Origin: Pseudomonas sp. K2I15
GTDB taxonomy: Bacteria > Pseudomonadota > Gammaproteobacteria > Pseudomonadales > Pseudomonadaceae
Direction of reading: 5' to 3'
Assembly (NCBI RefSeq): GCF_002204795.1
Contig: NZ_NIXO01000025.1
Location: 26,710 to 90,709 of the forward strand
Length of the DNA stretch: 64,000 nucleotides
Under the pieces are notes generated by a model. That model saw nothing but the letters and a program-made list of their open reading frames with translations, had not been told where the DNA came from and did no database searches. The translations under genes were made by a program, and so were the position numbers. Positions 8,702-18,281 of this stretch are shown piece after piece (position 1 is the first letter of the stretch; every line of letters starts with the position of its first letter).

Positions 8702-9586
8702 ATGATCGGTCCGATTCTGCTCGCCCTGCTCGCTGTGGGCCTTCTGGTGCTGGGGATAGGCCTGATGCGCAACGGTTTGCGCCAGGCGCAGACCGACCGG
8801 GTGCTGGGGCGTCTGGCCGAGGGGCAGCCCCAGGCCATGAAAGACAACGCTGTGACCACCAGCCTGGAGCGCACCTTTATCCGTGCAGGCCTTGGCAGGC
8901 CCACCGAGCGCCTGGGCCTGTGGCTGACCCTTTGGGCCGTTGGCGCCCTGCTGGGCGGGCTCGTGGGCGAGTGGGCAGGCCTGCTGGTGATGGTAGTGGC
9001 ACCGCCGTTGGCTCTGCGCCTCTACATCGCCGTACGCTACCGACGCCGGCTGCGCCGAATGATCGAACAACTGCCGCAATTGCTCGACCACGCCGTACGC
9101 AGCCTCAAATCCGGGCGCACCCTGGCGGACGCCATCCTGAGCGGCATCGATGCCAGCGACGACCCGTTGAAAAAATCCATGGGGCGCATCAAGCGCAATG
9201 TGCAACTGGGTGTCAGCCTGCCAGAGGCGGCTCAAGACTATGCCGAGTTTTATGAACAGGATGAACTGCGCCTGTTTGCCTTGGGCCTCAAGGTCAACCA
9301 CCGCTACGGAGGCAACGCCAGTGAGCTGCTGGAAAACCTGATCAAGATGATTCGCGAGCGCGACCAGGGCGCCCGGCAATTACGCGCCATGACGGGTGAA
9401 ACCCGGGTGACCGCGCTGGTGCTCGCGGTGCTGCCGGTGAGTGTCGCGGGCTACTTCCTGATCGCTAATCCGGTGTACCTGATGGCCATGTGGGACGACC
9501 ACAGTGGCCAACGCCTGATGCTCGGCGCATTCGCCTTGCAAATCATCGGCTGCGTGGCGCTGTGGCGCATGTTGCGGAGTATCTGA
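8702..9586 (+). CDS. tadB: Tad inner-membrane platform protein TadB
   Basis: 294 residues of the T2SS GspF/TadB family. Hydrophobic segments near the N-terminus, two around residues 75-105, then the conserved cytoplasmic block (about 120-240: QLPQLLDHAVRSLKSG and LADAI) and C-terminal membrane helices. AGGAGG stands directly before the ATG. TadB and TadC form the inner-membrane platform above TadA. tadC begins two bases after its stop. Confidence 0.93.
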   Translation: MIGPILLALLAVGLLVLGIGLMRNGLRQAQTDRVLGRLAEGQPQAMKDNAVTTSLERTFIRAGLGRPTERLGLWLTLWAVGALLGGLVGEWAGLLVMVVAPPLALRLYIAVRYRRRLRRMIEQLPQLLDHAVRSLKSGRTLADAILSGIDASDDPLKKSMGRIKRNVQLGVSLPEAAQDYAEFYEQDELRLFALGLKVNHRYGGNASELLENLIKMIRERDQGARQLRAMTGETRVTALVLAVLPVSVAGYFLIANPVYLMAMWDDHSGQRLMLGAFALQIIGCVALWRMLRSI

Positions 9587-9587
9587 A

Positions 9588-10472
9588 ATGGCGATAGTGA
9601 TCAGTGTCGTATTGTTTCTTGCCGCGTTGTCGCTACTGCTGACCAATATCTTGAGCAGTCGTCGTCAACAACGCCTGGTCACCCAACGGCTGCAAGGCGA
9701 GCCAGGCCGTAACGACAAAATGAGTGAGTGGTTGCACCAGTTGGGCAACACCCGGATCGGCCAGCGCACTATCAGCCTCGATAACGAAACCCAGACCCTG
9801 CTCAACCGCATGGGCTGGAGAAAGGCCAGCCACCGTTCGATGTTCGCCGCCTGCCAGATCGGCTCGCCAATACTCCTGCTGGGCCTGACCGCACTGGTAC
9901 TGGAGCTGTTTTTTCCCGGCACCGAGCATGGCTCTGTGCTCGCCCTGCTGGGCCTGATCATCGGTTACCTGCTGCCCAAGCGAATACTGGTTTCGCTCGC
10001 CAAAAAGCGTCAGGAACGAATCGCCCGGGAAGTGTCGACCTTCATTCCCCTGGTGCGCATTCTGTTTGAGTCAGGCATGGCCGTGGAGCAGGCGCTTAGG
10101 GTCATGGCCTACGACGCGCAGAAACTGTTGCCGGTACTGACCGCCGAACTGCGCCTGGTACTGGCGCGCGTCGATTCCGGGCTGGAGCTGGGTGAAGAAT
10201 TAAACAAGGCCAGCCAGTTGCTGGCCGTCGATGAACTCAGCGACACCTGCCTGATTCTCCAGCAGCTTCTGCATCAGGGCGGCGGTGCGATGAAGTCGCT
10301 GCAATCGCTCAAGCAACTGCTGGACGACCGGCGCCTGACCCGCCTGCAGGAATACATTTCCAAGATGTCCGCCAAAATGTCCGTGGTGATGATGCTGTTC
10401 CTGTTTCCCGCGTTACTGATCGTATTGGCCGGCCCTGGCTTTATCGCCATCGCCAAAGCCTTCGCGCCTTGA
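9588..10472 (+). CDS. tadC: Tad inner-membrane platform protein TadC
   Basis: 294 residues, same GspF-like architecture as TadB: an N-terminal helix, a pair of helices near 85-130, the conserved cytoplasmic domain with VSTFIPLVRILFESGMAVEQA, and C-terminal hydrophobic helices (VVMMLFLFPALLIVLAGPG). Partner of TadB in the assembly platform. The order tadB-tadC and near-zero spacing are typical of the locus. Confidence 0.93.
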   Translation: MAIVISVVLFLAALSLLLTNILSSRRQQRLVTQRLQGEPGRNDKMSEWLHQLGNTRIGQRTISLDNETQTLLNRMGWRKASHRSMFAACQIGSPILLLGLTALVLELFFPGTEHGSVLALLGLIIGYLLPKRILVSLAKKRQERIAREVSTFIPLVRILFESGMAVEQALRVMAYDAQKLLPVLTAELRLVLARVDSGLELGEELNKASQLLAVDELSDTCLILQQLLHQGGGAMKSLQSLKQLLDDRRLTRLQEYISKMSAKMSVVMMLFLFPALLIVLAGPGFIAIAKAFAP

Positions 10473-10483
10473 GAGGACATGCA

Positions 10484-11206
10484 ATGAAGACAGTGATGAT
10501 CGCCTGCAGCCTGTTGTTGTTAGGCGGTTGCGCCAGTAATGGGCAGTTGCCGTGGGCGGGTTTCAGCGCGCAGGGCAGTTGTGCCAAGCCCAACTCCAAT
10601 CAGGAGTTGTCGCTGAACCTGGCCGACGATATGGCCAACGAGGGCAAGCTTCACGCCAGCCTGGCCAACCTGCAAAACCTGCCGGACACCCTGCCCCAGG
10701 TACGCCAGCGCCAGGCCAAGGTGTACCGCCTGCTGGGGCGCAGTGAAGCCGAACCGCTGTACCGCAGCCTGCTCGGCACCTGCCTGGCCGCCGAAGGCGA
10801 GCACGGCCTGGGCCAACTGGCGGCGGCCAAGGGTGAGAACGGCCAAGCCATGGCGCACTTGCAACGCGCAGCCAAGATGTCGCCCACCGATGAAAAAATC
10901 CGCAACGACCTGGGTGTGGTGTACCTCAATCAACGGCGCCTGGAAGACGCGCGCTTCGAATTTCTCACGGCCATAGAGCTCAAGCAGAGCGATCAACTGG
11001 CAGCGGTCAACCTGGTGACGCTGATGATTTATCAGGACAACTGGGAACAGGCCGCACAAGTGGCCAGCCGTATGGGCCTGAGCCCCGAACAAGTAACGCA
11101 GGCCCAAGCCCGGGCGCAGGAACTCAAGGCGCCCGTATCAACGGTGACACCGCTGAAAGATCAGGTCGCAGCCGTCAACGACGTGCTGCCCGCGCCGGTC
11201 AAATAG
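10484..11206 (+). CDS. tadD: TadD-like TPR lipoprotein
   Basis: 240 residues. The ATG at 10484 is chosen over an upstream TTG because AGAGGA precedes it and it gives a clean lipoprotein signal with lipobox LGGC. The mature part carries two to three tetratricopeptide-like repeats (about 95-190: AMAHLQRAAKMSPTDEKIR, then NDLGVVYLNQRRLEDA). TadD proteins are outer-membrane or periplasmic TPR pilotin-like factors needed for Flp pilus assembly. Last but one gene of the operon. Confidence 0.9.
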   Translation: MKTVMIACSLLLLGGCASNGQLPWAGFSAQGSCAKPNSNQELSLNLADDMANEGKLHASLANLQNLPDTLPQVRQRQAKVYRLLGRSEAEPLYRSLLGTCLAAEGEHGLGQLAAAKGENGQAMAHLQRAAKMSPTDEKIRNDLGVVYLNQRRLEDARFEFLTAIELKQSDQLAAVNLVTLMIYQDNWEQAAQVASRMGLSPEQVTQAQARAQELKAPVSTVTPLKDQVAAVNDVLPAPVK

Positions 11207-11228
11207 GTCTCTGAAGGGAGTGCACAAG

Positions 11229-11507
11229 ATGAAACTCACACTGCTCGCCACTCTGCTGTTGGCCAGCCTGCCGCTGACGGTGCAGGCCATTGAGCCAGGG
11301 CCTTCTTCGCCACAGCAAAAACAGACCGAGGGCTGGCTGCAGATGCAAGTCAGCGGCGAACGGGCGTCCTCAAACCTGCAAAAAGCCACGCCCGCTGAAC
11401 GCGACCAGGCGATGCAACGTCTGCTGGAAAGTTACAAACACCCTATTCCTGAGTATTACGACCAGAAACAGGGTGGCAACACTCCCGGTGGCAGCGGCAG
11501 TAACTAG
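11229..11507 (+). CDS. Small exported DUF3613-type protein of the tad operon
   Basis: 92 residues. The ATG at 11229, 8 bases after GGGAG, is preferred to a GTG at 11220. Signal peptide ends VQA; the mature part is short and polar with a helical ERDQAMQRLLESYKHPIPEYY block and a Gly/Asn/Ser tail. I recognise the DUF3613 pattern, a family found at the end of Pseudomonas tad operons; function unknown. It ends tail to tail with pprB, the two stop codons sharing CTAG (11504-11507). Confidence 0.82.
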   Translation: MKLTLLATLLLASLPLTVQAIEPGPSSPQQKQTEGWLQMQVSGERASSNLQKATPAERDQAMQRLLESYKHPIPEYYDQKQGGNTPGGSGSN

Positions 11508-12304
11508 TGGGCAGTGACGCGCTGGCGTGCCGCTGAATTACTCGGCGATAACGCCAGCGCCAACTGGGTGCGGTTGTGCATGTGGGTCAGGCGCAACACC
11601 TGGGACACGTAAAGTTTTACCGTGTTTTCGGTGATGCCCAGCTCACAGGCAATTTGATAGTTGGTCTGGCCCTTGCCTACCAACCTTGCGACATCCAGTT
11701 GGCGCGGGGACAACTGATTGAAGATCGCCGGAATTTCAACGCGGTCAGTCTCGCTGACGTCGCCCCCGGCCTCATCCGACAGCGTGGATTGCGGGCTGCT
11801 GCGCACCTTGTCGAGGTCATGATAAAGATCGTCAATGGACGCCGAGAGAAACTGCAGTTTCTGGTTCAGATGCCCCAGGTCGAGGTTTTTCTGCCGGTCT
11901 TTCAGCGCCACCACCTGGCGCTGCAACCCTTCAAGCAGTTCGTCCAGGTTGATCGGTTTCTGGTAGTAATCGGCGATCCCGGCGCGCAGGGCCTTGATCA
12001 CGTCCTGCTTGTCTGCACGGCCGGTCAACATGATCGCCTCAAAGACTCGCTGCTTGCCGGCCAGGCGTTGCAGGGCCTGAACCAGCTCGATGCCGTCCAT
12101 CTCCGGCATGTGCAGATCGCACAGCACCAGGCCGATCTCGGCATCTTCGCCAAAACGCTCGATGGCCTGCTGGCTGGAGTGGCAAGGGACGCAACGGTAA
12201 CCGCTGCTTTCAAGAAATTCGCAAAGCTCTTCCACGATCAGAGGCTGATCGTCGACCACGAGCACTTTCACTTCAGAGGTAAGCTTGTTCACGCGCAACT
12301 CCAT
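11504..12304 (-). CDS. pprB: LuxR-type response regulator PprB
   Basis: 266 residues from the ATG at 12304 (an in-frame TTG at 12319 is the alternative). REC domain with D18/D19, phosphoacceptor D63 in LCDLHMPEMDG and K116; a coiled linker (about 125-180); then a NarL/LuxR helix-turn-helix (LSPRQLDVARLVGKGQTNYQ, ITENTVKLYVSQVL). In P. aeruginosa PprB activates flp/tad, cupE and other adhesion genes together with the kinase PprA. Location beside fppA, tadG and a PAS kinase supports the same role. Two CTTTCCTA-type motifs upstream suggest autoregulation. Confidence 0.9.
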   Translation of the reverse strand: MELRVNKLTSEVKVLVVDDQPLIVEELCEFLESSGYRCVPCHSSQQAIERFGEDAEIGLVLCDLHMPEMDGIELVQALQRLAGKQRVFEAIMLTGRADKQDVIKALRAGIADYYQKPINLDELLEGLQRQVVALKDRQKNLDLGHLNQKLQFLSASIDDLYHDLDKVRSSPQSTLSDEAGGDVSETDRVEIPAIFNQLSPRQLDVARLVGKGQTNYQIACELGITENTVKLYVSQVLRLTHMHNRTQLALALSPSNSAARQRVTAH

Positions 12305-12406
12305 GCCTGGGCAAGCCAAAGACCGACCGATCCATTCCGACCACTTTCCTATACAGCCTACCCATAAACGTAGACGTACTTTCCTACTATGTACATAGCA
12401 ATACCC
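12305..12406 (-). promoter_or_regulatory. pprB promoter region with two CTTTCCTA motifs
   Basis: 102 bp between fppA and pprB. CTTTCCTATACAGCCTACCC lies at 12344-12363 and a second CTTTCCTACTAT begins at 12379, with CCCCTACG at 12404-12411 running into the end of fppA. The first is close in form to the motif in the flp/rcpC region (4021-4040). Candidate binding sites for PprB itself; no experimental basis known to me. Confidence 0.45.
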
Positions 12407-12892
12407 CTACGTGGCGACTAATGGGATCCAAAACCAGGCGAGACAGAAACCGATCAATAAAAACGGCACGAACGGCTGCTTGGCCGAGCGTGCCGGGTCA
12501 AGGTACTGCAAGGTATTCCTAAGCCCTTGATTCATCAGCGGCCACAGCCTGGGGGCCAGCAGCAGCCACACCGCACTGGCAAGGCCCGCTCCGATAAATG
12601 TGCCCAGTACATAGAGAGAGTTGGTCGCCAGCCCCAATGCCGCGATGAGTTTCACGTCACCGGCGCCAAGACGGCCCAGGGCGTAACCGGGCAGGGTGAA
12701 CAGCAAGGCCAAAGCAAACGCCAAACCGCCCTCGGCAGCTGGCGCGCCAAGCCAGGTGGTGCCACTACAGAGCAGGTAAACCAGCGCCAGCAGGCCTGCG
12801 CCGAGGGTCAGGCGGTTGGAGATCTGGCGTAAACGAATATCTTGTACGGCGCACAGCGCCAGCCAAACGATCAGGACGAGGCTTTGAATCAC
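12407..12892 (-). CDS. fppA: Type IVb prepilin peptidase FppA (A24 family)
   Basis: 161 residues with about six hydrophobic helices. The two catalytic aspartates of type IV prepilin peptidases are visible: D18 in AVQDIRLRQISN and D79 in the GAGDVKL (GxGD) motif. It lacks the long N-terminal methyltransferase-type domain of PilD, as usual for Tad-dedicated enzymes. Predicted inner-membrane protease that cleaves the leaders of Flp and of the TadE/TadG-like pseudopilins. Minus strand upstream of pprB; divergent from the TadE-like gene. Confidence 0.93.
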   Translation of the reverse strand: MIQSLVLIVWLALCAVQDIRLRQISNRLTLGAGLLALVYLLCSGTTWLGAPAAEGGLAFALALLFTLPGYALGRLGAGDVKLIAALGLATNSLYVLGTFIGAGLASAVWLLLAPRLWPLMNQGLRNTLQYLDPARSAKQPFVPFLLIGFCLAWFWIPLVAT

Positions 12893-12963
12893 GTAAAAAA
12901 AATCCCTTTTTGCTGAATGATTCTATGCTGATATCAGGTAGTGGTAGTCAGGGTAGACGAGTC

Positions 12964-13404
12964 ATGAAAAAAGGCCTCCCTAGAAAGCAAAAAGGTGCCG
13001 CCGCGCTGGAGTTCGCGATGGTCTTCATGATTTTTTTTGCCGTATTTTATGGTTTGGTCAGCTACAGCCTGCCGTTGCTGCTGATGCAATCCTTTACCCA
13101 GGCCGCCGCCGAAGGGGTACGACGCAGCGTCGCGCTGGACCCCGCCATGCCAAGCTACATAACGGTACTGCCGGTCCAGGCCGTCGCCGCGGCCCAGGCG
13201 CAACTGTCGTGGATCCCTCCCCAGTTCAAATTCCTTCCTGGGTACGTCACGGCAACCTACAGCCCGACGGGCGTGTTGACGGTGTACGTCAACTACCCGA
13301 CGTCCAGCCTCCAAAGTGTGTTGCCGTTTCTGGTGCTGCCAGGCTTTGGCACCGTGCCCGCCCTGCCCCCCACGCTTTCCGCCCAATCGAGCCTGCAATT
13401 TTGA
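12964..13404 (+). CDS. TadE/TadF-like pseudopilin
   Basis: 146 residues from the ATG at 12964. A basic leader (KKGLPRKQKG) precedes AAALEFAMVFMIFFAVFYG: cleavage after G11 puts Glu16 at +5, the TadE/F pseudopilin pattern processed by the Flp peptidase. After one membrane helix the C-terminal domain is small and beta-rich. Minor pseudopilins are needed for pilus assembly. The stop TGA overlaps the TTG proposed as start of the downstream kinase. Three GGTAG repeats lie just upstream at 12938-12955. Confidence 0.85.
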   Translation: MKKGLPRKQKGAAALEFAMVFMIFFAVFYGLVSYSLPLLLMQSFTQAAAEGVRRSVALDPAMPSYITVLPVQAVAAAQAQLSWIPPQFKFLPGYVTATYSPTGVLTVYVNYPTSSLQSVLPFLVLPGFGTVPALPPTLSAQSSLQF

Positions 13405-16145
13405 CCTCTGGGGATAAACTTTTCGGCCGCCTGCTCGGACGCGGCAATCACTTGCCTACCGACGCGCCAGCAGCGATGCCAACCACCGCCGCCTTGTTGT
13501 TCTACCTGGACGCCCAGGGCCGGGTAGTGGACATCCATGGCTCACTGCGCCATCGCCTGGAACAACCCACCGCGCAGCAGCCAACCTCGCTGCTCGACTA
13601 CCTCACCCCGATGAGCACCCTGGTGATCGAAGGCGCGCCCAGCGACTGGCAAGCGCAAAGCCTGGACCTTGATTTCAAGGGGCTTGCCGGGCAAACCCTG
13701 CATACGCGCGGCTGGGTTCAACCCGAGGGCAAGGGGTGGCTGCTGCAACTGCTGGACATTGGCGACCTGATTGCCCATCGCCAACTCACCCAGGCGCGCG
13801 AACATAATCAACGCGTGAGCGATCAGATCACCGAGCAACTGCGGGTCTGTAGCCTGACGCGCCTGCCCGAGGTACTGCAGGACGCTCTCCAGAGCATTTC
13901 CCAACACTGGCATATTCCCAACATCGCCATTGCCTTGCTCGATGAGCAGGGCCAGGAGTGGTGTGTGCAGGGCTGTTACGCCTCCCACGACGCTCCGGCA
14001 CTCTGGAGCAACGGGCAAGCCTTGGGCGCAAGCCTCGACAGCCTGGGCGCCACGGCCCCGGTGAGCCTGGAGGTACACCGGGGCCACAGCGACCACCCGC
14101 GCCTGCAAGGCCTCTTTGGCAATGCCGATGGTTTTCTGGTGCCTTACCGGGACGGCCATGGCGTAGGGGCCTGGCTGCTGTGCGGCTTTTACAGCCGCCA
14201 GGAACCCACCAGCGACCGTGACTGGTTGCAACTGACCGCGGCCCTCGCCGCGCCGCTGCTCGGCCGCCTGCGCGAACAGCACCATCAGCAGCAGTTGGAT
14301 CGCCTTGAAGCGCTGCAAGGGCTGCTCGGCACGGGCTGGTGGGAACTGCCCCCGCACAGTGAAGACATTGAGCTCGCCCCGCAGCTGTTGCACACACTTA
14401 GCCAAGGTGAGGTCACCACGCGGCTATCATTACCAACGTGGCTCAAGCTGATTCACCCCGCCGACCGCGAAGAACTCGCCAGCCGCCTGCAAGACCTCAA
14501 GACCCTGGGCAAGCCGCTGTCCACCAGCGTTCGCCTGCAACGCGCCGACGCAGCGCTTAACCCCATCTGGTACCGCGTGCAGGGGCAAGCGCTGGGCTCG
14601 GGAGAACACCGTCGGCTGGTGGGCTTCATGCTCGACATCAGCGACATAAAAAACCAGCAGCAACAGGCCGCTGCCGCCCACGCGCGGCTGGGCAACCTGA
14701 TCGCCAGTTCGCCGGCCGTGATCTACGTGCAGCGCTACGTCGAGGGCACCCTGCAACCGGTGTTCTTCAGTGACAGCCTGCTACCGCTGCTTGGCCGCAC
14801 CCTGGCCGATTTCACCCCGGCGGCGCTCAACCAATGGATCCACCCCGAAGACCGCGACCTCTACTTCGACCGTACCCGCCAACTGCTGCGTGAGGGCAAC
14901 GTGAGCTGCCGCTACCGGGTGCTCGACAAACAGGGCGACTACCACTGGCTGCTGGATGAAGCCCGCCTGCTGCGCGACGACCTGGGCTTACCCGTGGAAG
15001 CCGTGGGCCTGTGGCTCGACGTCACCGAGTCGACCCTGGCGGCGCAGCGGGTCAAGGACAGCGAAGAGCGTTATCGAATCCTGGTGGAAGACTCCCCGGC
15101 CATGATCTGCCGCTACCGCCCCGACCTGACGCTGACCTTCGGCAACACACCCCTGGCCAATTACATGGAATGCCTGCCTGAACAACTGCCGGGCATGAAC
15201 CTCAGCCAGTGGCTCTCCGAAGAACAACACGAGGCGTTTGTGCAGCGCATCCAGCAGTTGACCCCGGAGTTTCCGGTGAGCACTGCCGAAATCAGCCTGC
15301 AACTGCCGGGGCGTACACATGCCTGGTGGGTGTGGTCGGACCGCGGCGTGTTCGACGAACAGGGCCAGCTACAGGAAGTGCAGGCCGTGGGCCGGGACAA
15401 CACCGAAGTCCGCCGCTCGCAGCAGCAACTGACCCAAAGCGCAAAAATGGCCACCCTTGGCGAAATGGCCACCGGCCTTGCCCACGAGATCAACCAGCCG
15501 TTGAATGTGATGCGCATGGCCATCGTCAACGTGCTCAAGCGCTTGAGCAACGGCGATGCACAAATCGACTACTTGACCGAAAAACTCCAGCGCATCGACG
15601 CCCAGGTCCAGCGCGCGGCCCGCGTGGTGGACCATATGCGCGTGTTCGGCCGCCGTTCGGAGGTTGAACAACAGCCCTTCAACCCGACGCAGGCCGTGGA
15701 AGGGACCTTGTCGTTGCTCAGTGAAGGCATGCGCGGCAAAGGCATCGACCTGCGCGTGGCACAGGTGGACGTTGCGGTGCAGGTCAAAGGTTATGTCGAC
15801 CAGTTGGAACAGGTGCTGATCAACCTGATGGTCAACGCCCGCGACGCCCTGCTGAGCAAACGCGAACACGACCGCGACTTGCAGCCGTGGATCTCGGTGC
15901 AGATCGAGCACGACAGCCGCCATGTACGCATCTGGGTCGAGGACAACGGCGGCGGGATTGACCCTCGGCTGCTGGAGCGGATTTTCGAACCGTTTTTCAC
16001 CACCAAGCCGATTGGCGTGGGCACCGGCCTGGGGTTGTCGGTGAGCTATGGGATTGTCGAAAACATGGGCGGCCGGTTGAGCGTCGTCAACAGTGAGCAT
16101 GGAGCGAAGTTTTGTGTGGAGTTGCCGCTGGTGAGCGAAGCTTAA
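13401..16145 (+). CDS. pprA: PAS/GAF sensor histidine kinase, PprA-like
   Basis: 914 residues if the TTG at 13401 (overlapping the pseudopilin stop) is used; the first ATG is at 13476, and neither has a strong ribosome binding site. Order: short PAS-like N-terminus, a GAF-like region (about 150-300), three PAS-type modules (about 310-690; HPEDRDLYF is a typical PAS/PAC piece), HisKA with H695 in GLAHEINQP, then HATPase with N-box LMVNARDALL, DNGGGI and GTGLGLSVSYG. There is no transmembrane segment, so it is probably cytosolic. Position in the tad locus points to PprA, partner of PprB. Tail-to-tail overlap with tadG. Confidence 0.85.
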   Translation: MTSGDKLFGRLLGRGNHLPTDAPAAMPTTAALLFYLDAQGRVVDIHGSLRHRLEQPTAQQPTSLLDYLTPMSTLVIEGAPSDWQAQSLDLDFKGLAGQTLHTRGWVQPEGKGWLLQLLDIGDLIAHRQLTQAREHNQRVSDQITEQLRVCSLTRLPEVLQDALQSISQHWHIPNIAIALLDEQGQEWCVQGCYASHDAPALWSNGQALGASLDSLGATAPVSLEVHRGHSDHPRLQGLFGNADGFLVPYRDGHGVGAWLLCGFYSRQEPTSDRDWLQLTAALAAPLLGRLREQHHQQQLDRLEALQGLLGTGWWELPPHSEDIELAPQLLHTLSQGEVTTRLSLPTWLKLIHPADREELASRLQDLKTLGKPLSTSVRLQRADAALNPIWYRVQGQALGSGEHRRLVGFMLDISDIKNQQQQAAAAHARLGNLIASSPAVIYVQRYVEGTLQPVFFSDSLLPLLGRTLADFTPAALNQWIHPEDRDLYFDRTRQLLREGNVSCRYRVLDKQGDYHWLLDEARLLRDDLGLPVEAVGLWLDVTESTLAAQRVKDSEERYRILVEDSPAMICRYRPDLTLTFGNTPLANYMECLPEQLPGMNLSQWLSEEQHEAFVQRIQQLTPEFPVSTAEISLQLPGRTHAWWVWSDRGVFDEQGQLQEVQAVGRDNTEVRRSQQQLTQSAKMATLGEMATGLAHEINQPLNVMRMAIVNVLKRLSNGDAQIDYLTEKLQRIDAQVQRAARVVDHMRVFGRRSEVEQQPFNPTQAVEGTLSLLSEGMRGKGIDLRVAQVDVAVQVKGYVDQLEQVLINLMVNARDALLSKREHDRDLQPWISVQIEHDSRHVRIWVEDNGGGIDPRLLERIFEPFFTTKPIGVGTGLGLSVSYGIVENMGGRLSVVNSEHGAKFCVELPLVSEA

Positions 16146-18148
16146 ATCACGAGGTAAGCCTGCCCTGAGTGGCAACTGAGATTGGCACCCACTCCGACTT
16201 GATTGAGGTCGACTCCCAACCCCAGCAATAGCGTGTTTACCACCGAGTTAAGCAGGGGTATCAACGTTGCATTCAGCACATTGAGCAGCGCCGTGGTAAC
16301 CGCACTCAAAATTGACCCAAGCCCCCCAATCAGGTTGCCCAACAGATTCTCGTTGCCGGGAGTCGGCCCGTACATGTTCAGGTTCAGCCCCGGCACCAGG
16401 CCATTTACCGGGTCCGTCAAGCCACTGACAATATTGGTGGTGCTGTAGCTGTAGTAATAAGGCGGCTGCGATATCTCCGGCAAATTGGGCGACGTGTAGG
16501 TGTGAGGAACACCGGTGGCGCCGCCTACCTGAATATTGGCCGATAACCCCAACCCGCCACCTACCGAGGGCGTGTTGGAACAAAACACGATCAGCGTACA
16601 GGTGCGGGTGCCGATATCCACGACCTTCAAGGGCGTCACCACCACCGTGGGGGGCGTAGGGCCGGTGCCAAAAACACTGCTGGAGTCGATCTTGCCCATC
16701 CTCAGGTTCACCAATGAGGTGTTAGTGGCCGTGGTCAGGCTTTTGTTGGTGGGGCTGGGGCACGTATAACCCGTGACCCAACTGCTGGCACTGGCGGCAT
16801 CCAGTTCGATATCGATACCTACGGGCGGCGGCAACACTTGAATAAATGGGGACGTGCACGAGACCGCGCACGTCAATGAGTTGATCACGCCCACCAGATT
16901 AAGACTGAGCAACGCATCAAGGGTACCCAGCAACGGCGATGCCAGCCCGGTTACGGCGTTTGTAAGGGCGGACACCGTATTAAGTATCGGCAAGTTAACC
17001 GACAGCTTGGTACGTAACTGGGCCGTTTGTACGTAAATCCGGTTCGGGCCAAAGTGCGGATCTTGCCCTGCGGCTGTAGCGTGGGCCGGGTTACCGATGG
17101 CCGACATTTGTGGTGGCTGTAACACCTGGACGCTGGCGGTGATTTGCGCCACCCCAGGCAGGTTGATGGGAAAACTGGCCACCAGGCCGTTTTGCTTGTT
17201 GGCCAGTTGCACGAAACCTTGAATCAGGTCGAACACCCGCATGTTGACCGCCAGGGCGGCGACATTGCTTCCACTCTCGACCGACAGGACATTGCCCAAA
17301 ACCACTTGGGTCGCCCCCGCAGCGACTTTCAGGGCTTGCAGGCTGACGATGGTCGCGGTGGCCGTCAACGTATGCGTGGGGTCCAGCACATTGATTGCCG
17401 ACTGGATCAACTGGCCAACCGAGATGGTGTTGCCCAATACCTGTGTATAACCACCGGCTGTCAGCCCCAGGTCGAGCTTCAGCTGGTCCAGGTAACTCAG
17501 CAAAGAAATGTTGGTATTGATCAGGCCGTTCCAACCTGCCACCGAAATATTCACGGCACCGCCCAACAATCCGCCGGTCAGGCCGTTAAGCAAGGGCGCA
17601 TTGGTCGTATCAACAACCAGGGCCGTGCTGCGAATGGTCAATGACGCCAGCGGCGGCCCCAATGCGGCGACCGCCACTGCACTCAACGTCGTCTGCGCGG
17701 CCACGGAGAGACCGTTGACCATATTCCATATGCCGCCGGCGACGCTGGTAGCCACAGTCTCGGAGGCCACCACCTGGATCGCATCGTTTTTAGTCGAGTT
17801 GGCACTGAAGACCCGCTGATTGCTGGCGTTGGTCGCCAGCGTGCCGCAGGTGACGGCCAGTGCACGGGTGTTGGCGACAATCGTGAAGCCGTTACGCGTG
17901 GCGTTCTGCGTGGCGTAATCGTTGGCCGTAGTACTCGACGCGCATTGCCCGCCACGATTGGCGGCCTCCAGCGCCGCCGTATCGGCGATGGACTGCAACT
18001 GTCGTTTTTCCAGGTACAAACGGCTGCTGTCGATCACCAGCAACATAAATACCAGCGCCATGCCCAGGGTCACGGCGGCCATCAAGCCAATCGCACCACG
18101 CTGCCTTGCATACCCGGCCAGGCGGCCGGAACGAAGCCGGGGAGACAT
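16142..18148 (-). CDS. tadG: TadG-like pilus assembly protein
   Basis: 668 residues. The ATG at 18148 follows AGGAG. The N-terminus (RQRGAIGLMAAVTLGMALVF, one membrane helix, then RLYLEKRQLQSIADTAALEA) is the TadG/TadE conserved block; Gly-Ala after a basic leader could be a processing site. The rest is a long Asn/Gly/Thr/Val-rich exported domain with segments such as NGLTGGLLGGAVNISVAGWN. TadG is an inner-membrane-anchored component of the Tad machine. Its stop overlaps that of the kinase (TTAA, 16142-16145). Confidence 0.87.
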   Translation of the reverse strand: MSPRLRSGRLAGYARQRGAIGLMAAVTLGMALVFMLLVIDSSRLYLEKRQLQSIADTAALEAANRGGQCASSTTANDYATQNATRNGFTIVANTRALAVTCGTLATNASNQRVFSANSTKNDAIQVVASETVATSVAGGIWNMVNGLSVAAQTTLSAVAVAALGPPLASLTIRSTALVVDTTNAPLLNGLTGGLLGGAVNISVAGWNGLINTNISLLSYLDQLKLDLGLTAGGYTQVLGNTISVGQLIQSAINVLDPTHTLTATATIVSLQALKVAAGATQVVLGNVLSVESGSNVAALAVNMRVFDLIQGFVQLANKQNGLVASFPINLPGVAQITASVQVLQPPQMSAIGNPAHATAAGQDPHFGPNRIYVQTAQLRTKLSVNLPILNTVSALTNAVTGLASPLLGTLDALLSLNLVGVINSLTCAVSCTSPFIQVLPPPVGIDIELDAASASSWVTGYTCPSPTNKSLTTATNTSLVNLRMGKIDSSSVFGTGPTPPTVVVTPLKVVDIGTRTCTLIVFCSNTPSVGGGLGLSANIQVGGATGVPHTYTSPNLPEISQPPYYYSYSTTNIVSGLTDPVNGLVPGLNLNMYGPTPGNENLLGNLIGGLGSILSAVTTALLNVLNATLIPLLNSVVNTLLLGLGVDLNQVGVGANLSCHSGQAYLVI

Positions 18149-18281
18149 CGAGCACTCCTTTGCCGGCACACTGCCGAGCGCTTACTCTCCTGTGTTGCTT
18201 GGGAGTGTAGACAAGAGCGGCGGGGCCTGCAGGCCAGTCGCCATAGATCAACAGGCGACTGGCGGAGCGCTGATTAAATAA

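Noticed and set aside
7631..9379. 582-codon minus-strand frame opposite tadA/tadB
   Set aside because: Antisense shadow spanning two well-supported tad genes.
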